Origin: Sphingobium lactosutens DS20
GTDB taxonomy: Bacteria > Pseudomonadota > Alphaproteobacteria > Sphingomonadales > Sphingomonadaceae
Length of the DNA stretch: 64,000 nt
Assembly (NCBI RefSeq): GCF_000445105.1
Contig: NZ_ATDP01000075.1
Coordinates: forward strand, 124,001-188,000
Reading direction: 5' to 3'
Below, piece by piece: positions 8,700-18,066 of this stretch. The position numbers and the translations under genes were made by a program. How positions within the stretch are numbered: position 1 is the stretch's first letter; every line of letters begins with the position of its first letter. Below the pieces are notes generated by a model. It had not been told where the DNA came from. It did no database searches and worked only from the letters and a program-made list of their open reading frames with translations.

Positions 8700-9902
8700 A
8701 TGAGCCAGACTTCCGCTGCCCTCGGTCGCATCCAGCCGTCCGCCACGCTCGCCATGAGCGCGCGCGTCAACGCGCTCAAAGCCGAAGGCGTGGACGTTAT
8801 TGGCCTGTCGGCCGGCGAGCCGGATTTCGACACGCCCGACTTCGTCAAAGAAGCCGGCATCGCGGCGATCCGCAACAACCAGACCCGCTACACGGACGTG
8901 GACGGCACCGCCGATGTCAAGGAAGCCGTCGCCTTCAAGTTCAAGCGCGACAATGGCCTTGCCTACAAGCGCAGCCAGATCAGCGTCAATTCGGGCGGCA
9001 AGCATACGCTGTTCAACGCCTTGATCGCCACGGTCGATGCGGGCGACGAAGTCGTCATTCCCGCGCCCTATTGGGTGAGCTATCCCGACATCGTGAACTT
9101 CGCGGGCGGCACGCCGGTCTTTATCGAAGCGCCCGCCGCCCAGGGGTACAAGATCACGCCGGCACAGCTGGACGCCGCGATCACGCCGCGCACGAAATGG
9201 GTGATGCTCAATTCCCCGTCCAACCCGTCGGGCGCGGCCTATTCGGCCGATGAACTCAAGGCCCTGGCCGATGTTCTGCTGCGCCATCCCCATGTGCTGG
9301 TGATGACCGACGATATGTATGAGCATGTCTGGTATGCGTCCACGCCCTTCGCCACCATCGCGCAGGTCTGCCCGGAGCTGTATGACCGCACGCTGACGGT
9401 CAATGGCTGTTCCAAGGCCTTTTCCATGACAGGATGGCGCATCGGTTTTGCCGGCGGCCCGGAATGGATCATCAAGGCGATGGGCAAGCTCCAGTCGCAG
9501 TCGACCAGCAATCCCTGCTCGATCAGCCAGGCCGCTGCCGTCGCCGCGCTGACCGGCCCGCAGGATTTTCTGGAGGATCGCAACGCGGTGTTCAAGAAAC
9601 GCCGTGACATGGTCGTTGCCATGCTGAACGATGCGCCGGGTCTGGATTGCCCGACGCCCGAAGGCGCTTTCTATGTCTATCCCGACGCCAGCGGCGTCAT
9701 CGGCAAGACCACGCCCAAGGGGGCGGTGATCGACAGCGACGAAGCCCTGATCGGCTATTTTCTGGATGAGGGAAAGGTGGCGGCCGTCCATGGCGCCGCC
9801 TTCGGCTTGTCGCCGGCCTTCCGCATCAGCTATGCGACCTCGGACGATGTGCTGCGCAAGGCCTGCACCCGCATTCAGGAAGCCTGCGCGGCGCTGAAAT
9901 AG
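8700..9902 (+). CDS. Pyridoxal-phosphate aspartate aminotransferase (class I)
   Basis: A 400-aa protein. It interconverts aspartate/2-oxoglutarate and oxaloacetate/glutamate and may also use aromatic or prephenate-type substrates. Family marks: LSAGEPDFDTPDF near the N-terminus, NSPSNPSG for substrate carboxylate and PLP contacts, and NGCSKAFSMTGWRIGF with the Schiff-base lysine and the conserved arginine. This is the alphaproteobacterial AatA-like I-gamma type. The start MSQTSAALG is chosen as the family-typical beginning; the 12 codons upstream are not conserved-looking. A strong terminator follows immediately, so this is a transcription-unit end. Confidence 0.93.
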   Translation: MSQTSAALGRIQPSATLAMSARVNALKAEGVDVIGLSAGEPDFDTPDFVKEAGIAAIRNNQTRYTDVDGTADVKEAVAFKFKRDNGLAYKRSQISVNSGGKHTLFNALIATVDAGDEVVIPAPYWVSYPDIVNFAGGTPVFIEAPAAQGYKITPAQLDAAITPRTKWVMLNSPSNPSGAAYSADELKALADVLLRHPHVLVMTDDMYEHVWYASTPFATIAQVCPELYDRTLTVNGCSKAFSMTGWRIGFAGGPEWIIKAMGKLQSQSTSNPCSISQAAAVAALTGPQDFLEDRNAVFKKRRDMVVAMLNDAPGLDCPTPEGAFYVYPDASGVIGKTTPKGAVIDSDEALIGYFLDEGKVAAVHGAAFGLSPAFRISYATSDDVLRKACTRIQEACAALK

Positions 9903-9910
9903 GCGCGACC

Positions 9911-9954
9911 GTTCCCGCCGCACGGTAAAAGCCCAAGCGGCGGGAACTTTTTTT
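9911..9954 (+). terminator. Intrinsic terminator after the aminotransferase
   Basis: A perfect 11-bp stem (GTTCCCGCCGC at 9911-9921 with GCGGCGGGAAC at 9937-9947), a 15-nt loop and then seven Ts. It starts 8 bp after the stop codon. Confidence 0.93.
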
Positions 9955-9981
9955 GCGCAATCTTGAAACGGTCCTTTTCCC

Positions 9982-10024
9982 CCTGCGCCGTCTTGTGTTC
10001 GGCGCAGGCCGGCTTATATGCCGG
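9982..10024 (+). other. Tandem hairpins in the leader upstream of the small-protein/msrA unit
   Basis: Two adjacent perfect inverted repeats: CCTGCGCCG / CGGCGCAGG (9982-9990 with 10000-10008, 9-nt loop) and CCGGC / GCCGG (10009-10013 with 10020-10024, 6-nt loop). They sit between the terminator and the small gene at 10186, in a 230-bp leader without a convincing gene. They could be part of a structured leader RNA or simply local G+C-rich structure; no known riboswitch is recognised. Confidence 0.4.
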
Positions 10025-10185
10025 TTGCGAACAGAAACTTAAATATCCGGCGGCGTTCGTCGTCCTTATCCTGGCATTGGTCGAAAGCTGCTGCTGCAGA
10101 ACCGGCCGTTCAGTCAGGGGCAAGGCGCATGAAGGTAGCGGGAAAGCCGATGAGATCGGCAGACTTTGGTAGAAAGGCGTTTGCC

Positions 10186-10338
10186 ATGAAGGCGTTCCTC
10201 AAATCCGACTTGTTCCTGCGCTTCCTGGGCGGGTTCGCGATCGGCGCTGTGGGCATGGTCATGCTGCAACCCGAAGAGCCCCCGATGTTCAGCAGCACCG
10301 CCGTCGCCGCGACCTCGACCGATGGCTCGGCTCTTTAA
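10186..10338 (+). CDS. Small single-span membrane protein upstream of msrA
   Basis: A 50-aa protein beginning MKAFLKSDLFLRFLGGF with one hydrophobic segment (about residues 8-26, FLRFLGGFAIGAVGMVML) and a short Ser/Thr/Ala-rich tail. AGAAAGG lies 7 nt before the ATG. Its end overlaps the msrA start by 17 bp in another frame, so the two are probably translationally coupled. The family is not recognised; a role as inner-membrane partner of secreted MsrA is only a guess. Confidence 0.6.
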   Translation: MKAFLKSDLFLRFLGGFAIGAVGMVMLQPEEPPMFSSTAVAATSTDGSAL

Positions 10339-10996
10339 GCGCGTCGTCCCCTTTATGGCGGTGGCCTTGGCCGCCGCTGTGCCCGCACATGCTGAGCGCG
10401 TTGTCAACGCGCCTGTCCCCGCCGTCGATGCCGAGCCGACGCGGAAGCTGGAAACCGCAGTTTTTGCCGGCGGCTGCTATTGGGGCGTCGAAGGCGTTTT
10501 CTCACACGTCAAAGGGGTGAAGCTGGTCGTTTCCGGTTTTGCCGGTGGCCCGCGCGACGTTCGCGTCGATTATGACAAGGTCAGCGGCGGCGACACTGGC
10601 TATGCCGAAGCCGTGCGCGTGACCTATGATCCCAAGGTCGTCAGCTACGGCACGCTGCTGCGCATCTTCTTCTCGGTCATCGCCGACCCGACGCTGCTGA
10701 ACCGGCAGGGACCTGACCGGGGAACGCAATATCGCAGCGCGCTTTTCCCCTTGAACGGCGAACAGGATCGGGCGGCGCGCGCTTATCTGGCGCAGTTAGG
10801 GAAAAGCGGCGTATGGAATGATCCGATTGTGACGAAGGTCGAGCGGTTCACCGGATTCCAGGACGCCGATAGCTATCATCAGGATTTCATGCGCAAAAAT
10901 CCGCGTCACCCCTATATCCTGCGCTGGGACGCGCCCAAGCTGGCGGCGTTCAAATCCCTGTATCCGGGGCTTTATCGCGATCAGCCTTCGGCCTGA
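10322..10996 (+). CDS. msrA: Secreted peptide-methionine (S)-S-oxide reductase
   Basis: A 224-aa protein that reduces methionine-S-sulfoxide in proteins. A signal peptide (residues 1-24, ending PAHA) directs it to the periplasm. The catalytic region is AVFAGGCYWGVEGVF, a variant of the usual GCFW with Tyr for Phe; the Cys is the nucleophile. VSGFAGG, GHAEAV-like GYAEAVRVTYDP and YHQDFM complete the family signature. The catalytic core is normal in length. It is translationally overlapped with the upstream small membrane protein. Regulation is not visible. Confidence 0.92.
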   Translation: MARLFKRVVPFMAVALAAAVPAHAERVVNAPVPAVDAEPTRKLETAVFAGGCYWGVEGVFSHVKGVKLVVSGFAGGPRDVRVDYDKVSGGDTGYAEAVRVTYDPKVVSYGTLLRIFFSVIADPTLLNRQGPDRGTQYRSALFPLNGEQDRAARAYLAQLGKSGVWNDPIVTKVERFTGFQDADSYHQDFMRKNPRHPYILRWDAPKLAAFKSLYPGLYRDQPSA

Positions 10997-11072
10997 ACGG
11001 CTGGTTCGCCGCCGGCCCTTGTTCCGTCCGCACCTATGACTACCTCTTGGCCGAACGATGCAGGAGGACAGG

Positions 11073-12188
11073 ATGAGCGAGTTGCGCGGCCGCAAGATTT
11101 TGACGACGCTGCAGGAGGACGGCCAGCTGGTCGTGGAGCTGGCAGAGGAAAAGCTGCCCCAGCCGACCGGGCATGAAGTCGTCGTCCGGGTCGATGCCGC
11201 GCCGATCAATCCATCCGACCTTGGCCTGCTGTTCGGTCCGGCCGACATGAATACCGCCGACTATGGCGAGGGACGCATCGTCGCGACGATGCCGGACGGC
11301 GCGCGCCGGGCGATGGCTGCGCGTGTCGGGCAGGCGATGCCGGTCGGAAACGAAGGGGCGGGCACCGTCGTCGCGGCGGGCGAGGCCCCGGAGGCGCAGG
11401 CCCTGCTGGGCAAGACGGTGGCCTGCGTCGCAGGCGGCATGTTCGCCCAATATCGGACGGTCGATGCCCGCTCCGTCATCGTCCTGCCTGACGATGCCAC
11501 GGCGGAGCAGGGGGCATCCGCCTTCGTCAATCCGTTGACCGCGCTGGGCTTCGTCGAAACCATGAAACGGGATGGCCATAGCGCCATCGTTCACACGGCC
11601 GCCGCGTCGAATCTGGGGCAGATGCTGCTGCGCATTACCCAGGCAGATGGCATCCCGCTGGTCAATATCGTGCGCAGCCCGGCCCAGGTCGCGCTGTTGA
11701 AGGACATGGGCGCGGAGCATGTGCTCGACAGCAGCAGCGATGACTTCAGGAATGATCTCGTCGTCGCCCTCAAGGCAACGGGCGCGACCTTGGCCTTCGA
11801 CGCGATCGGCGGAGGTAAGATGGTCGGGCAAATTTTGCACGCCATGGAGCAAGTCGCGTCGGAAGGGCAGGACTATAGCCGCTACGGCTCCAGCAGCCGC
11901 AAGCAGGCCTATATTTATGGCGCGCTCGATACCGGGCCTACCATTCTCAATCGCAGCTTCGGTTTCAGCTGGTCGGTCGGCGGCTGGCTGCTTTTCCCCT
12001 TCCTGCAAAGTCTTGATGCCAAGACATTGGAAGGCTTGCGGGCGCGCGTGCGCGATAATCTGACGACGACCTTCGCCAGCCACTACCAGGCGCGCATTTC
12101 GCTGGACGACGCGCTCAAGCGCGACGCGGTAATGGCCTATAACGCAAGGCGGACCGGCGAAAAATATCTGCTGCTGCCCAACGGATGA
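11073..12188 (+). CDS. Medium-chain dehydrogenase/reductase (quinone oxidoreductase-like)
   Basis: A 371-aa MDR-superfamily protein. The N-terminal GroES-like domain has VDAAPINPSDLGLLFG and VGNEGAGTVVAAGE; the Rossmann part has a nucleotide-binding stretch around HTAAASNLGQMLLRI and FDAIGGGKMVGQI. The zinc-ligand pattern of true alcohol dehydrogenases is not seen, so a zinc-independent NAD(P)H quinone/enone reductase is more likely. AGGAGGAC precedes the ATG at 11073, which is why that start is preferred over an in-frame one 15 bp earlier. The substrate is unknown. Confidence 0.82.
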   Translation: MSELRGRKILTTLQEDGQLVVELAEEKLPQPTGHEVVVRVDAAPINPSDLGLLFGPADMNTADYGEGRIVATMPDGARRAMAARVGQAMPVGNEGAGTVVAAGEAPEAQALLGKTVACVAGGMFAQYRTVDARSVIVLPDDATAEQGASAFVNPLTALGFVETMKRDGHSAIVHTAAASNLGQMLLRITQADGIPLVNIVRSPAQVALLKDMGAEHVLDSSSDDFRNDLVVALKATGATLAFDAIGGGKMVGQILHAMEQVASEGQDYSRYGSSSRKQAYIYGALDTGPTILNRSFGFSWSVGGWLLFPFLQSLDAKTLEGLRARVRDNLTTTFASHYQARISLDDALKRDAVMAYNARRTGEKYLLLPNG

Positions 12189-12324
12189 GGGGAAGCCGGA
12201 CGGGCCTTTGCAGTCATTAGGACACGGAAGCGCGATATTTCTCTGCTCAGCGCCAGCCACTTCACACGATAGACGCTGCCCGATCGCTTTTCCGGGCACG
12301 CCAGCTGAATTGATACGTCACAAA

Positions 12325-12363
12325 CAAAAAAGGGCGGGGTCCCGTAAAGACTCCGCCCTTTTT
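12325..12363. terminator. Bidirectional intrinsic terminator
   Basis: The inverted repeat AAAAAAGGGCGG (12325-12336) / CCGCCCTTTTT (12353-12363) has a 16-nt loop. With A-tract on one side and T-tract on the other it can end both the plus-strand dehydrogenase transcript and the minus-strand thrS-infC transcript. Confidence 0.9.
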
Positions 12364-12383
12364 CCAATCGCTGTCGCTCGCGC

Positions 12384-12929
12384 TTATTTCGGCGCCAGCA
12401 CCATCAGCATCTGGCGGCCTTCCATACGCGGATAGGCTTCGACCTTGGCGATTTCCTGCACATTCTCGGCCACGCGCTGGAGCAGGTTCATGCCCAGTTG
12501 CTGGTGGCTGAGTTCGCGTCCGCGGAAGCGCAGCGTGATCTTCACCTTGTCGCCATCGCCGATAAAGTCATGCACCTTCTTCATCTTCGTCTCATAATCA
12601 TGATCGTCGATGTTGGGGCGCATCTTGATTTCTTTAAGTTCCTGGGTCTTCTGCGTCTTGCGGGCGATATTCGCCTTCTTCTGCGCTTCATATTTGAATT
12701 TGCCGATATCCAGGAACTTGCAGACCGGCGGATCGGCGTTCGGCGAGACTTCGACGAGGTCGAGGCCGACCTCATAGGCCTGCTCGATCGCCTCCTGCGT
12801 AAACATCACACCCAGATTTTCGCCTTCATCATCAATCACGCGCACCTTGGGCACGTTGATGAACTCGTTATAACGGGGGCCGGATTTCGGCGGCGGCGCC
12901 ATCGGGCGGCGCATCATCGGGGGACGTAT
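12384..12929 (-). CDS. infC: Translation initiation factor IF-3
   Basis: About 177-181 aa. IF-3 binds the 30S subunit, prevents subunit joining and proofreads the start codon. The N-terminal domain ([26 protein letters not shown]), the linker ([28 protein letters not shown]) and the C-terminal domain ([18 protein letters not shown]) are all intact. The first ATG (12917) has no Shine-Dalgarno sequence, whereas GGAG at 12941-12938 lies 8 nt before an in-frame ATA at 12929 and just before an ATT at 12935. Since infC in many bacteria uses a rare start codon for autoregulation, the ATA is proposed as start. It lies downstream of thrS on the same strand. Confidence 0.93.
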   Translation of the reverse strand: MRPPMMRRPMAPPPKSGPRYNEFINVPKVRVIDDEGENLGVMFTQEAIEQAYEVGLDLVEVSPNADPPVCKFLDIGKFKYEAQKKANIARKTQKTQELKEIKMRPNIDDHDYETKMKKVHDFIGDGDKVKITLRFRGRELSHQQLGMNLLQRVAENVQEIAKVEAYPRMEGRQMLMVLAPK

Positions 12930-13047
12930 AGCAATATCTCCTATGGTCGTTACGAAAACGGACGGCTTTTAGCGGCATTTTACCAATGCGGGAAGGGGTG
13001 CGCGGTTCCGCCGTTACGAAATCACGCACCCTTGCGGCATTTCTGCC

Positions 13048-15045
13048 TCACTGCATATCGGGAGCCAGCGCCTCTTTTTCAAGTCGGGCGATCACCTCGT
13101 CGAGCGACAGGACGTTCTGGCCCTCCTTGCCCAGTTCACGCAGCGCCACCGTGCCTTCATCCGCCTCGCGCCGGCCGACGACCAGCAAATTGGGCACTTT
13201 GGCCAGGCTATGCTCGCGCACCTTATAGTTAATCTTCTCGTTGCGGGTATCGAGTTCGGCCCGGATCCCTGCGGCGCGCAGCCTGTCGACCGTCGCTCTG
13301 GCATAGTCGTCCGCATCCGAAACGATGGTCGCGACCACCGCCTGCACCGGCGCGAGCCACAGCGGGAATTTACCCGCATAATGTTCGATCAATATACCGA
13401 TGAAACGCTCATAGCTGCCGAAGATCGCACGGTGGAGCATGACCGGCCGATGCCGTTCGCCATCCTCGCCAATATAGGCGGCGTCGAGTCGTTCGGGCAG
13501 CACGCGATCCGACTGGAGCGTGCCGACTTGCCAGGTACGGCCGATCGCGTCGGTCAGATGCCATTCCAGCTTGGGCGCGTAGAAAGCGCCTTCGCCGGGC
13601 AATTCCTCCCAGCCATAGTCTTCGGTCGCCAGGCCCGCCGCGACGACGGCGTCGCGCAGCTCATTTTCCGCCTTGTCCCACATGTCCTCGCTGCCAAACC
13701 GCTTTTCAGGGCGCAGCGCGAGCTTGATCGAATATCGGAAACCGAAATCCTTGTAGATGCGATCGGCCAGCGAGCAGAAGGCGCGCACTTCCTCGACGAT
13801 CTGGTCTTCGCGGCAGAAAATATGGGCGTCGTCCTGCGTGAACTGGCGCACGCGCATCAGACCGTGCAGCGCGCCGTGCGGCTCGTTGCGGTGGCAGCAG
13901 CCATTTTCGTAGAAGCGCAAGGGCAGGTCGCGATAGCTCTTGATCCCCTGACGGAAGATCAAGACATGCGCGGGGCAGTTCATGGGCTTCAAGGCCATCC
14001 AGTCGGCATCGTCCGACACCAGCGGGCCTTCATCCGCCACATTGGGCACTTCGTCGGGGATCACGAACATATTTTCGCGATATTTGCCCCAGTGGCCCGA
14101 CTGTTCCCACTGGCGTGCGTCCAGCACCTGCGGCGTCTTCACCTCGCGATAGCCCGCCGCATCAATCGCGCGGCGCATATAGGCTTCCAGCTCGCGCCAG
14201 ATGAGATAGCCCTTGGGGTGCCAGAAGACCGACCCATGCGCTTCCTGCTGGAGATGGAACAGGTCCATTTCAGCGCCCAGCTTGCGATGGTCGCGCTTGG
14301 CCGCTTCCTCCAGCCGCGTCAGATGCGCGTTCAACTGCTTCTTGTTCAGCCAGCCGGTGCCATAGATGCGGCTGAGCATTGCGTTCTTCTGGTCGCCGCG
14401 CCAGTAAGCGCCCGAAACGCGCGTCAGCTTGAAGGCCTGGGGATCGAGCTTGCCGGTAGAGGCAAGGTGGGGGCCGCGGCACATGTCGTACCAGGAGCCG
14501 TCGGAACCGGGGGCGCCAGAATGATAAACGGTCAGTTCCTCTCCCTGCGGCAATTCGGCTGCCCATTGCGCCTTGAACGTCTCGCCCGCCGCTTCCCATT
14601 GAGCGATCAGCGTATCGCGGTCGATCACTTCGCGTTTAAGCGGCTTGTCTTCGGCGATAATCCGGCGCATTTCCGCCTCGATCGCCGGCAGGTCCTCCTC
14701 GGTGAAGGGCCGATCCTTGGGCGCGAAGTCGTAATAGAAACCATCCTCGGTCGCGGGACCGAAGGTGATCTGCGTGCCGGGAAACAGAGCCTGCACCGCT
14801 TCGGCCAGAACATGCGCGAAATCATGGCGGGCGAGTTCCAGCGCGTCCGCCTCGTCCTTCGCGGTCACGAGCGCAAGCTGGGCGTCCTGTTCCAGCGGCC
14901 GCCCGATATCGCGCAATTCGCCATCCACCCGCGCCGCAATCGCCGCCTTGGCAAGACCGGGACCGATCGCCGCCGCAATATCCGCCGGGGTAGTGCCGGG
15001 CGCGACTTCACGCACGGAACCATCGGGCAGAGTGATTTTGAGCAT
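13048..15045 (-). CDS. thrS: Threonyl-tRNA synthetase
   Basis: A 665-aa class II synthetase charging tRNA-Thr. Order: TGS domain (residues about 1-60, [14 protein letters not shown]), editing domain with the HxxxH pair in [13 protein letters not shown], catalytic core with [10 protein letters not shown] (zinc Cys) and [13 protein letters not shown] (motif 2 area), and the C-terminal anticodon-binding domain ([26 protein letters not shown]). The start MLKITL is chosen because it opens the TGS domain; an ORF extension of 17 codons has no family match. It precedes infC by about 100 bp in the same direction, a common arrangement. Confidence 0.97.
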   Translation of the reverse strand: MLKITLPDGSVREVAPGTTPADIAAAIGPGLAKAAIAARVDGELRDIGRPLEQDAQLALVTAKDEADALELARHDFAHVLAEAVQALFPGTQITFGPATEDGFYYDFAPKDRPFTEEDLPAIEAEMRRIIAEDKPLKREVIDRDTLIAQWEAAGETFKAQWAAELPQGEELTVYHSGAPGSDGSWYDMCRGPHLASTGKLDPQAFKLTRVSGAYWRGDQKNAMLSRIYGTGWLNKKQLNAHLTRLEEAAKRDHRKLGAEMDLFHLQQEAHGSVFWHPKGYLIWRELEAYMRRAIDAAGYREVKTPQVLDARQWEQSGHWGKYRENMFVIPDEVPNVADEGPLVSDDADWMALKPMNCPAHVLIFRQGIKSYRDLPLRFYENGCCHRNEPHGALHGLMRVRQFTQDDAHIFCREDQIVEEVRAFCSLADRIYKDFGFRYSIKLALRPEKRFGSEDMWDKAENELRDAVVAAGLATEDYGWEELPGEGAFYAPKLEWHLTDAIGRTWQVGTLQSDRVLPERLDAAYIGEDGERHRPVMLHRAIFGSYERFIGILIEHYAGKFPLWLAPVQAVVATIVSDADDYARATVDRLRAAGIRAELDTRNEKINYKVREHSLAKVPNLLVVGRREADEGTVALRELGKEGQNVLSLDEVIARLEKEALAPDMQ

Positions 15046-15160
15046 GGCGGACACGAGTATGTCTTTCTGTTGAATTTGCCTGTGGCGCGGTATCAAGGGC
15101 CGCGGCTTTTCCTTAGATGGGCGGGTTAGCCTGTCAATAGAAGGTCACGCCGCCAAATGG

Positions 15161-15194
15161 AGAAAGCCCGCTCCACCAGGGGGGCGGGCTTTCT
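15161..15194. terminator. Intrinsic terminator-like hairpin upstream of thrS
   Basis: An 11-bp perfect stem, AGAAAGCCCGC (15161-15171) with GCGGGCTTTCT (15184-15194). It lies between the methyltransferase stop at 15256 (minus strand) and thrS, so it most likely ends the methyltransferase transcript and isolates thrS. The T-tract is short. Confidence 0.7.
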
Positions 15195-15255
15195 TGAGAG
15201 GCTATGCGACCACGCGATAAAATCACGCAGGTCTTTTGGCTGCCAACTATATCAA

Positions 15256-16089
15256 TCAGTTTTTTCGTAGCACGAAACAGGGCTGAAGATAGGTTGCCGA
15301 ATAATTTGATGCAAACGTCACCAACTCAAGGTCCTGCCAGTGGGATCGGGCATAATCGCCAGGAATGATCGCCTCACCATAGGTTTCTGCGGCCAGACCC
15401 CCGCCGCCATGAGCAGGGTAGAATATGAATTCGCCTGCATCATATCGACGCAACGCGTCATTCTTGTCCGTCATAACCTGCGCATAATTTCCTGCATGCG
15501 CGGTCTTGTCGGCTTCGGAACCTGCAAACTCGATATGCGCTCTTGGACGTGTCGTCAGGCAGGCAATGCCGCCGGGCTTCAATACACGCGAAAATTCCTT
15601 GATCCAGGCATCCGCCACGTCCTTGGGCAGGTGCGAGAATACAGAGAAGGCGTAAATGACATCGAAACTATTGTCCGGGGCAGGAAGCGGAGGGCGGGCC
15701 TGGCTCAATGTATAATTCGGACCCGGAACATGCTCGCGCGCGATCGTCAGAAAGCGGTCCTCCACATCAAATCCGTGCAGGTTTTTTGCCGGCAGGTCGC
15801 GCAGCCAGTAGCGAATGATACGTCCCCAGGCACAGCCGAAATCCATCACCTGCGTGTTGCGCGACAGGCCATTACCGTGCTGGATCAGCATGCGGCGTAC
15901 AAACTGCCAGAACATGAAAGCATCACGAAGTATCGGCTTTCCTGACCTTCCTACAGTGCTTGTCTGAAGACTTTCCGGCGGAAGAGGGAACAGCGGACGC
16001 CCTTGGCGATCATCGGCTTCGCCAGTGATTTGAGCAAACCATTCTTCGTCCGAAAGTGCGGCAAAATCAGACAAATTGAAACCGGCCAT
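15256..16089 (-). CDS. Class I SAM-dependent methyltransferase
   Basis: A 277-aa protein. The Rossmann methyltransferase core is clear: motif I VMDFGCAWGRIIRYW, an acidic residue ending strand 2 (HGFDVEDRF), motif IV-like FDVIYAFSVFSHL and the post-motif segment FSRVLKPGGIACLTTRP. This is the UbiE/type-11 pattern used for small-molecule or lipid methylation. The approximately 85-residue N-terminal part (LSDEEWFAQITG...) is not assigned. It is the last chromosomal gene before the island. The substrate is unknown. Confidence 0.85.
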   Translation of the reverse strand: MAGFNLSDFAALSDEEWFAQITGEADDRQGRPLFPLPPESLQTSTVGRSGKPILRDAFMFWQFVRRMLIQHGNGLSRNTQVMDFGCAWGRIIRYWLRDLPAKNLHGFDVEDRFLTIAREHVPGPNYTLSQARPPLPAPDNSFDVIYAFSVFSHLPKDVADAWIKEFSRVLKPGGIACLTTRPRAHIEFAGSEADKTAHAGNYAQVMTDKNDALRRYDAGEFIFYPAHGGGGLAAETYGEAIIPGDYARSHWQDLELVTFASNYSATYLQPCFVLRKN

Positions 16090-16601
16090 GATTGAATCCC
16101 TGTCTATTTCCAGGCCTTCATGAACAAGGATCGAGTGCCCTGCAAGTGAGGAGTGAGTACGCAGCGGTGCAGTTTGTCATTTTGCTTGGTGAGGTTAGGA
16201 GACGGGTCGTTTTGAAGCTGTCTGCCGCCATCGGGATAGCGAAGGGGGGCAGCGGCAACGTGCGGCATAAATTTTCGAACCGCCATTCCATGAACTTGTA
16301 TGGAGCGCCAGCCTGCGGCATCTGGCCAAAAAAACAGGATACTGGAGGCCGAGCCGGAATCGAATTCCGGAAATGATCCTTTTTTAAACAGTAGCTTACA
16401 TAAGGGGAAGGCGTTTAAAGCCCCCGATCGTGCCCCCAAATATACCATCAGTCAGCGAAACAATGGCTTCGCTAAGCTGATTTGCTACGCGTAACACTCA
16501 TTCCTGTGACGCCCGATCATCAGGATTTGACCGGTGAATACACTCGACCAGACCGGGCCATCGCATATATTCGATCCGCGCGGAAGATGCAGGAGCTACC
16601 G
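16090..16601. other. Gene-free stretch across the left island junction
   Basis: About 510 bp with no convincing gene. The part up to 16342 is chromosomal and would hold the promoter of the methyltransferase. The att copy is at 16343-16364. The island part (16365-16601) is less G+C-rich, with a run of Ts at 16379-16384, and contains two GCCCCC motifs at about 16420-16437 resembling the GGGGGC-type repeats at the right end. Confidence 0.5.
16343..16364 (-). repeat. Left attachment-site copy (tRNA-Cys 3' fragment)
   Basis: TGGAGGCCGAGCCGGAATCGAA matches 42146-42168 with a single missing C; the longest uninterrupted identity is 16 bp, CCGAGCCGGAATCGAA. Read on the minus strand it is the T-loop, 3' acceptor stem and CCA of tRNA-Cys. 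ACAGGAT also occurs 2 nt outside both copies (16334 and 42137). No other tRNA parts are present, so this is a displaced att site and not a gene. Confidence 0.88.
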
Positions 16602-16799
16602 ATGACCAAGAAGACCAGCCTGTCATTGAACGCCAAGGAGACAGCAGCCTTGATCGAAAAGGCTAAGCGCGAGGGAGATGGCGACGCACTGGCCATCGCG
16701 AGATTCCTGCATCACGAGGTGACGAATGCCTCACGGGTCAGAAAGATATTCCAGTCGCCCAGCTTGTGGCGGAAGCTGCTTGCTGCCCTCGGACGTTAG
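16602..16799 (+). CDS. Small hypothetical protein
   Basis: A 65-aa, lysine- and arginine-rich, predicted all-helical protein beginning MTKKTSLSLNAKETAALIEK. AGGAG lies 7 nt upstream of the ATG, which is why this start is preferred over an in-frame upstream one. It resembles a small DNA-binding or regulatory protein in composition, but no family is recognised. It is the first gene inside the left end of the island. Confidence 0.45.
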   Translation: MTKKTSLSLNAKETAALIEKAKREGDGDALAIARFLHHEVTNASRVRKIFQSPSLWRKLLAALGR

Positions 16800-16956
16800 G
16801 CTTCACATCACCAGCGCCGATGGATAGCGAGAATGGGGCAGGCGAACGGTAGCTGAAGGTTTTTCCCGAAATGTGGTTATGGCGCGGCCCCCTCTGAATC
16901 TGATCCAAGGTCATTGCTGCCTTATATTGCCCAACGGGGTGCCGCGCCTGCAGCCG

Positions 16957-18066
16957 TTAGGCTGCAACTGGTAGAGGCTCGGGATCGCGAACCTCAGGAA
17001 AGGCTTCATACGAGCGGCCGGTGCGCCACATGTTCAGCATGATGACGGCAAGTTTCCGGGCGACCGCAACTCGCGCCTTGGAAAACCCGATCGCCTCAGC
17101 CCGGTCCAGTCCCCAGCGCCTCAGCGCCGTATCATGCTTCTTGGCGACAGCCAGCATCACGGTTGCGGCACTGACCAAGTGCACGCGCGTCATGGGATTG
17201 CCCGCTTTGGTGATCCCGCCGTTCCGCGTACTATCGCCACTCTCGAAGATCTTGGGTGTTAGACCGAGATACGCGGCGACATCGGTAGACCGGCGAAATC
17301 GGGTCGGTTCCTCGATCGCGGTGAAGAACGAAACTGCCGTGATGCTGCTGACGCCAGGTATTTCGGTGAACCGCCTGCAAAGGTCATTGGACATCGCGAA
17401 ATCGTGGAGTTCACTTTCCAGGTTCACGATCTCAGTCCTGAGCTTCAGCGACAGCTCAAGGAGCGGCTTCATATGCTGGGTAAGATCATGGCCCGTCTCG
17501 GCCCTGACTTCCTCAATGGCGCGCTCCACATGGAATCGGAAGCGACTTGCGTTATGGGTCCGTTCCTTGATCCTAGTGCCATATACCCGCAGCATGGATT
17601 TTATCATCAGCTCTGTAGAGACGCGCTGCCGGACCATATTGTGCCGAGCTACCAATTTGGACCGCGTAGCGTAGCATTCGTTGCTCTTGATATGGACCTC
17701 AACGAGAAATCCGCGTCCCAGCCGCGCCACTTCGGCTATGCCCCGTGCGTCGTTCTTGTCGGTCTTGTTCTTCCTCAATTCGAGAAAGCGCCGCACGGCA
17801 AATGTGTCGTAAGCGTTGGCGTTATAGCCGAATGCCCGGAGGCCCTTCACGACCTGAAGGCTTGTTGAGCAGGCTTCCATGCCTATTGAGCTAACACCAT
17901 CGGGAAAATGCTCGACAAGCAGGTCCCTGATTTTGGCAGCTTTCGTCGGAAGTTCCTGCTGAATGAGGACTTTGCTGTTGCCATCGATTGCACATAGCGC
18001 GGTCGACGCAACGCCCGTATCAAGTCCAATCCAGATTTCTGGCTTCGAATTTTGCGACGTGGTCAT
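16957..18066 (-). CDS. IS110-family transposase
   Basis: A 369-aa recombinase. The N-terminal DEDD RuvC-like domain shows D16 (WIGLDTG), E64 (GMEACS), and D103/D106 (KTDKNDARG). The C-terminal transposase_20 domain carries ITEIPGVSSITAV-like EIPGVSSITAVSFF, AAYLGLTP and GNPMTRVHLVSAATVM, with a serine in the place expected for the catalytic Ser of the family. AGGGAG lies just before the ATG. The frame is open end to end, so it may be active. IS110 elements lack ordinary terminal inverted repeats, so the ends of the element are not marked. Confidence 0.93.
   Translation of the reverse strand: MTTSQNSKPEIWIGLDTGVASTALCAIDGNSKVLIQQELPTKAAKIRDLLVEHFPDGVSSIGMEACSTSLQVVKGLRAFGYNANAYDTFAVRRFLELRKNKTDKNDARGIAEVARLGRGFLVEVHIKSNECYATRSKLVARHNMVRQRVSTELMIKSMLRVYGTRIKERTHNASRFRFHVERAIEEVRAETGHDLTQHMKPLLELSLKLRTEIVNLESELHDFAMSNDLCRRFTEIPGVSSITAVSFFTAIEEPTRFRRSTDVAAYLGLTPKIFESGDSTRNGGITKAGNPMTRVHLVSAATVMLAVAKKHDTALRRWGLDRAEAIGFSKARVAVARKLAVIMLNMWRTGRSYEAFPEVRDPEPLPVAA

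Noticed and set aside
16343-16364. A second tRNA gene at the left end
   Set aside because: Only the T-loop, acceptor and CCA are present; no D-arm or anticodon arm follows, so it is an att remnant.
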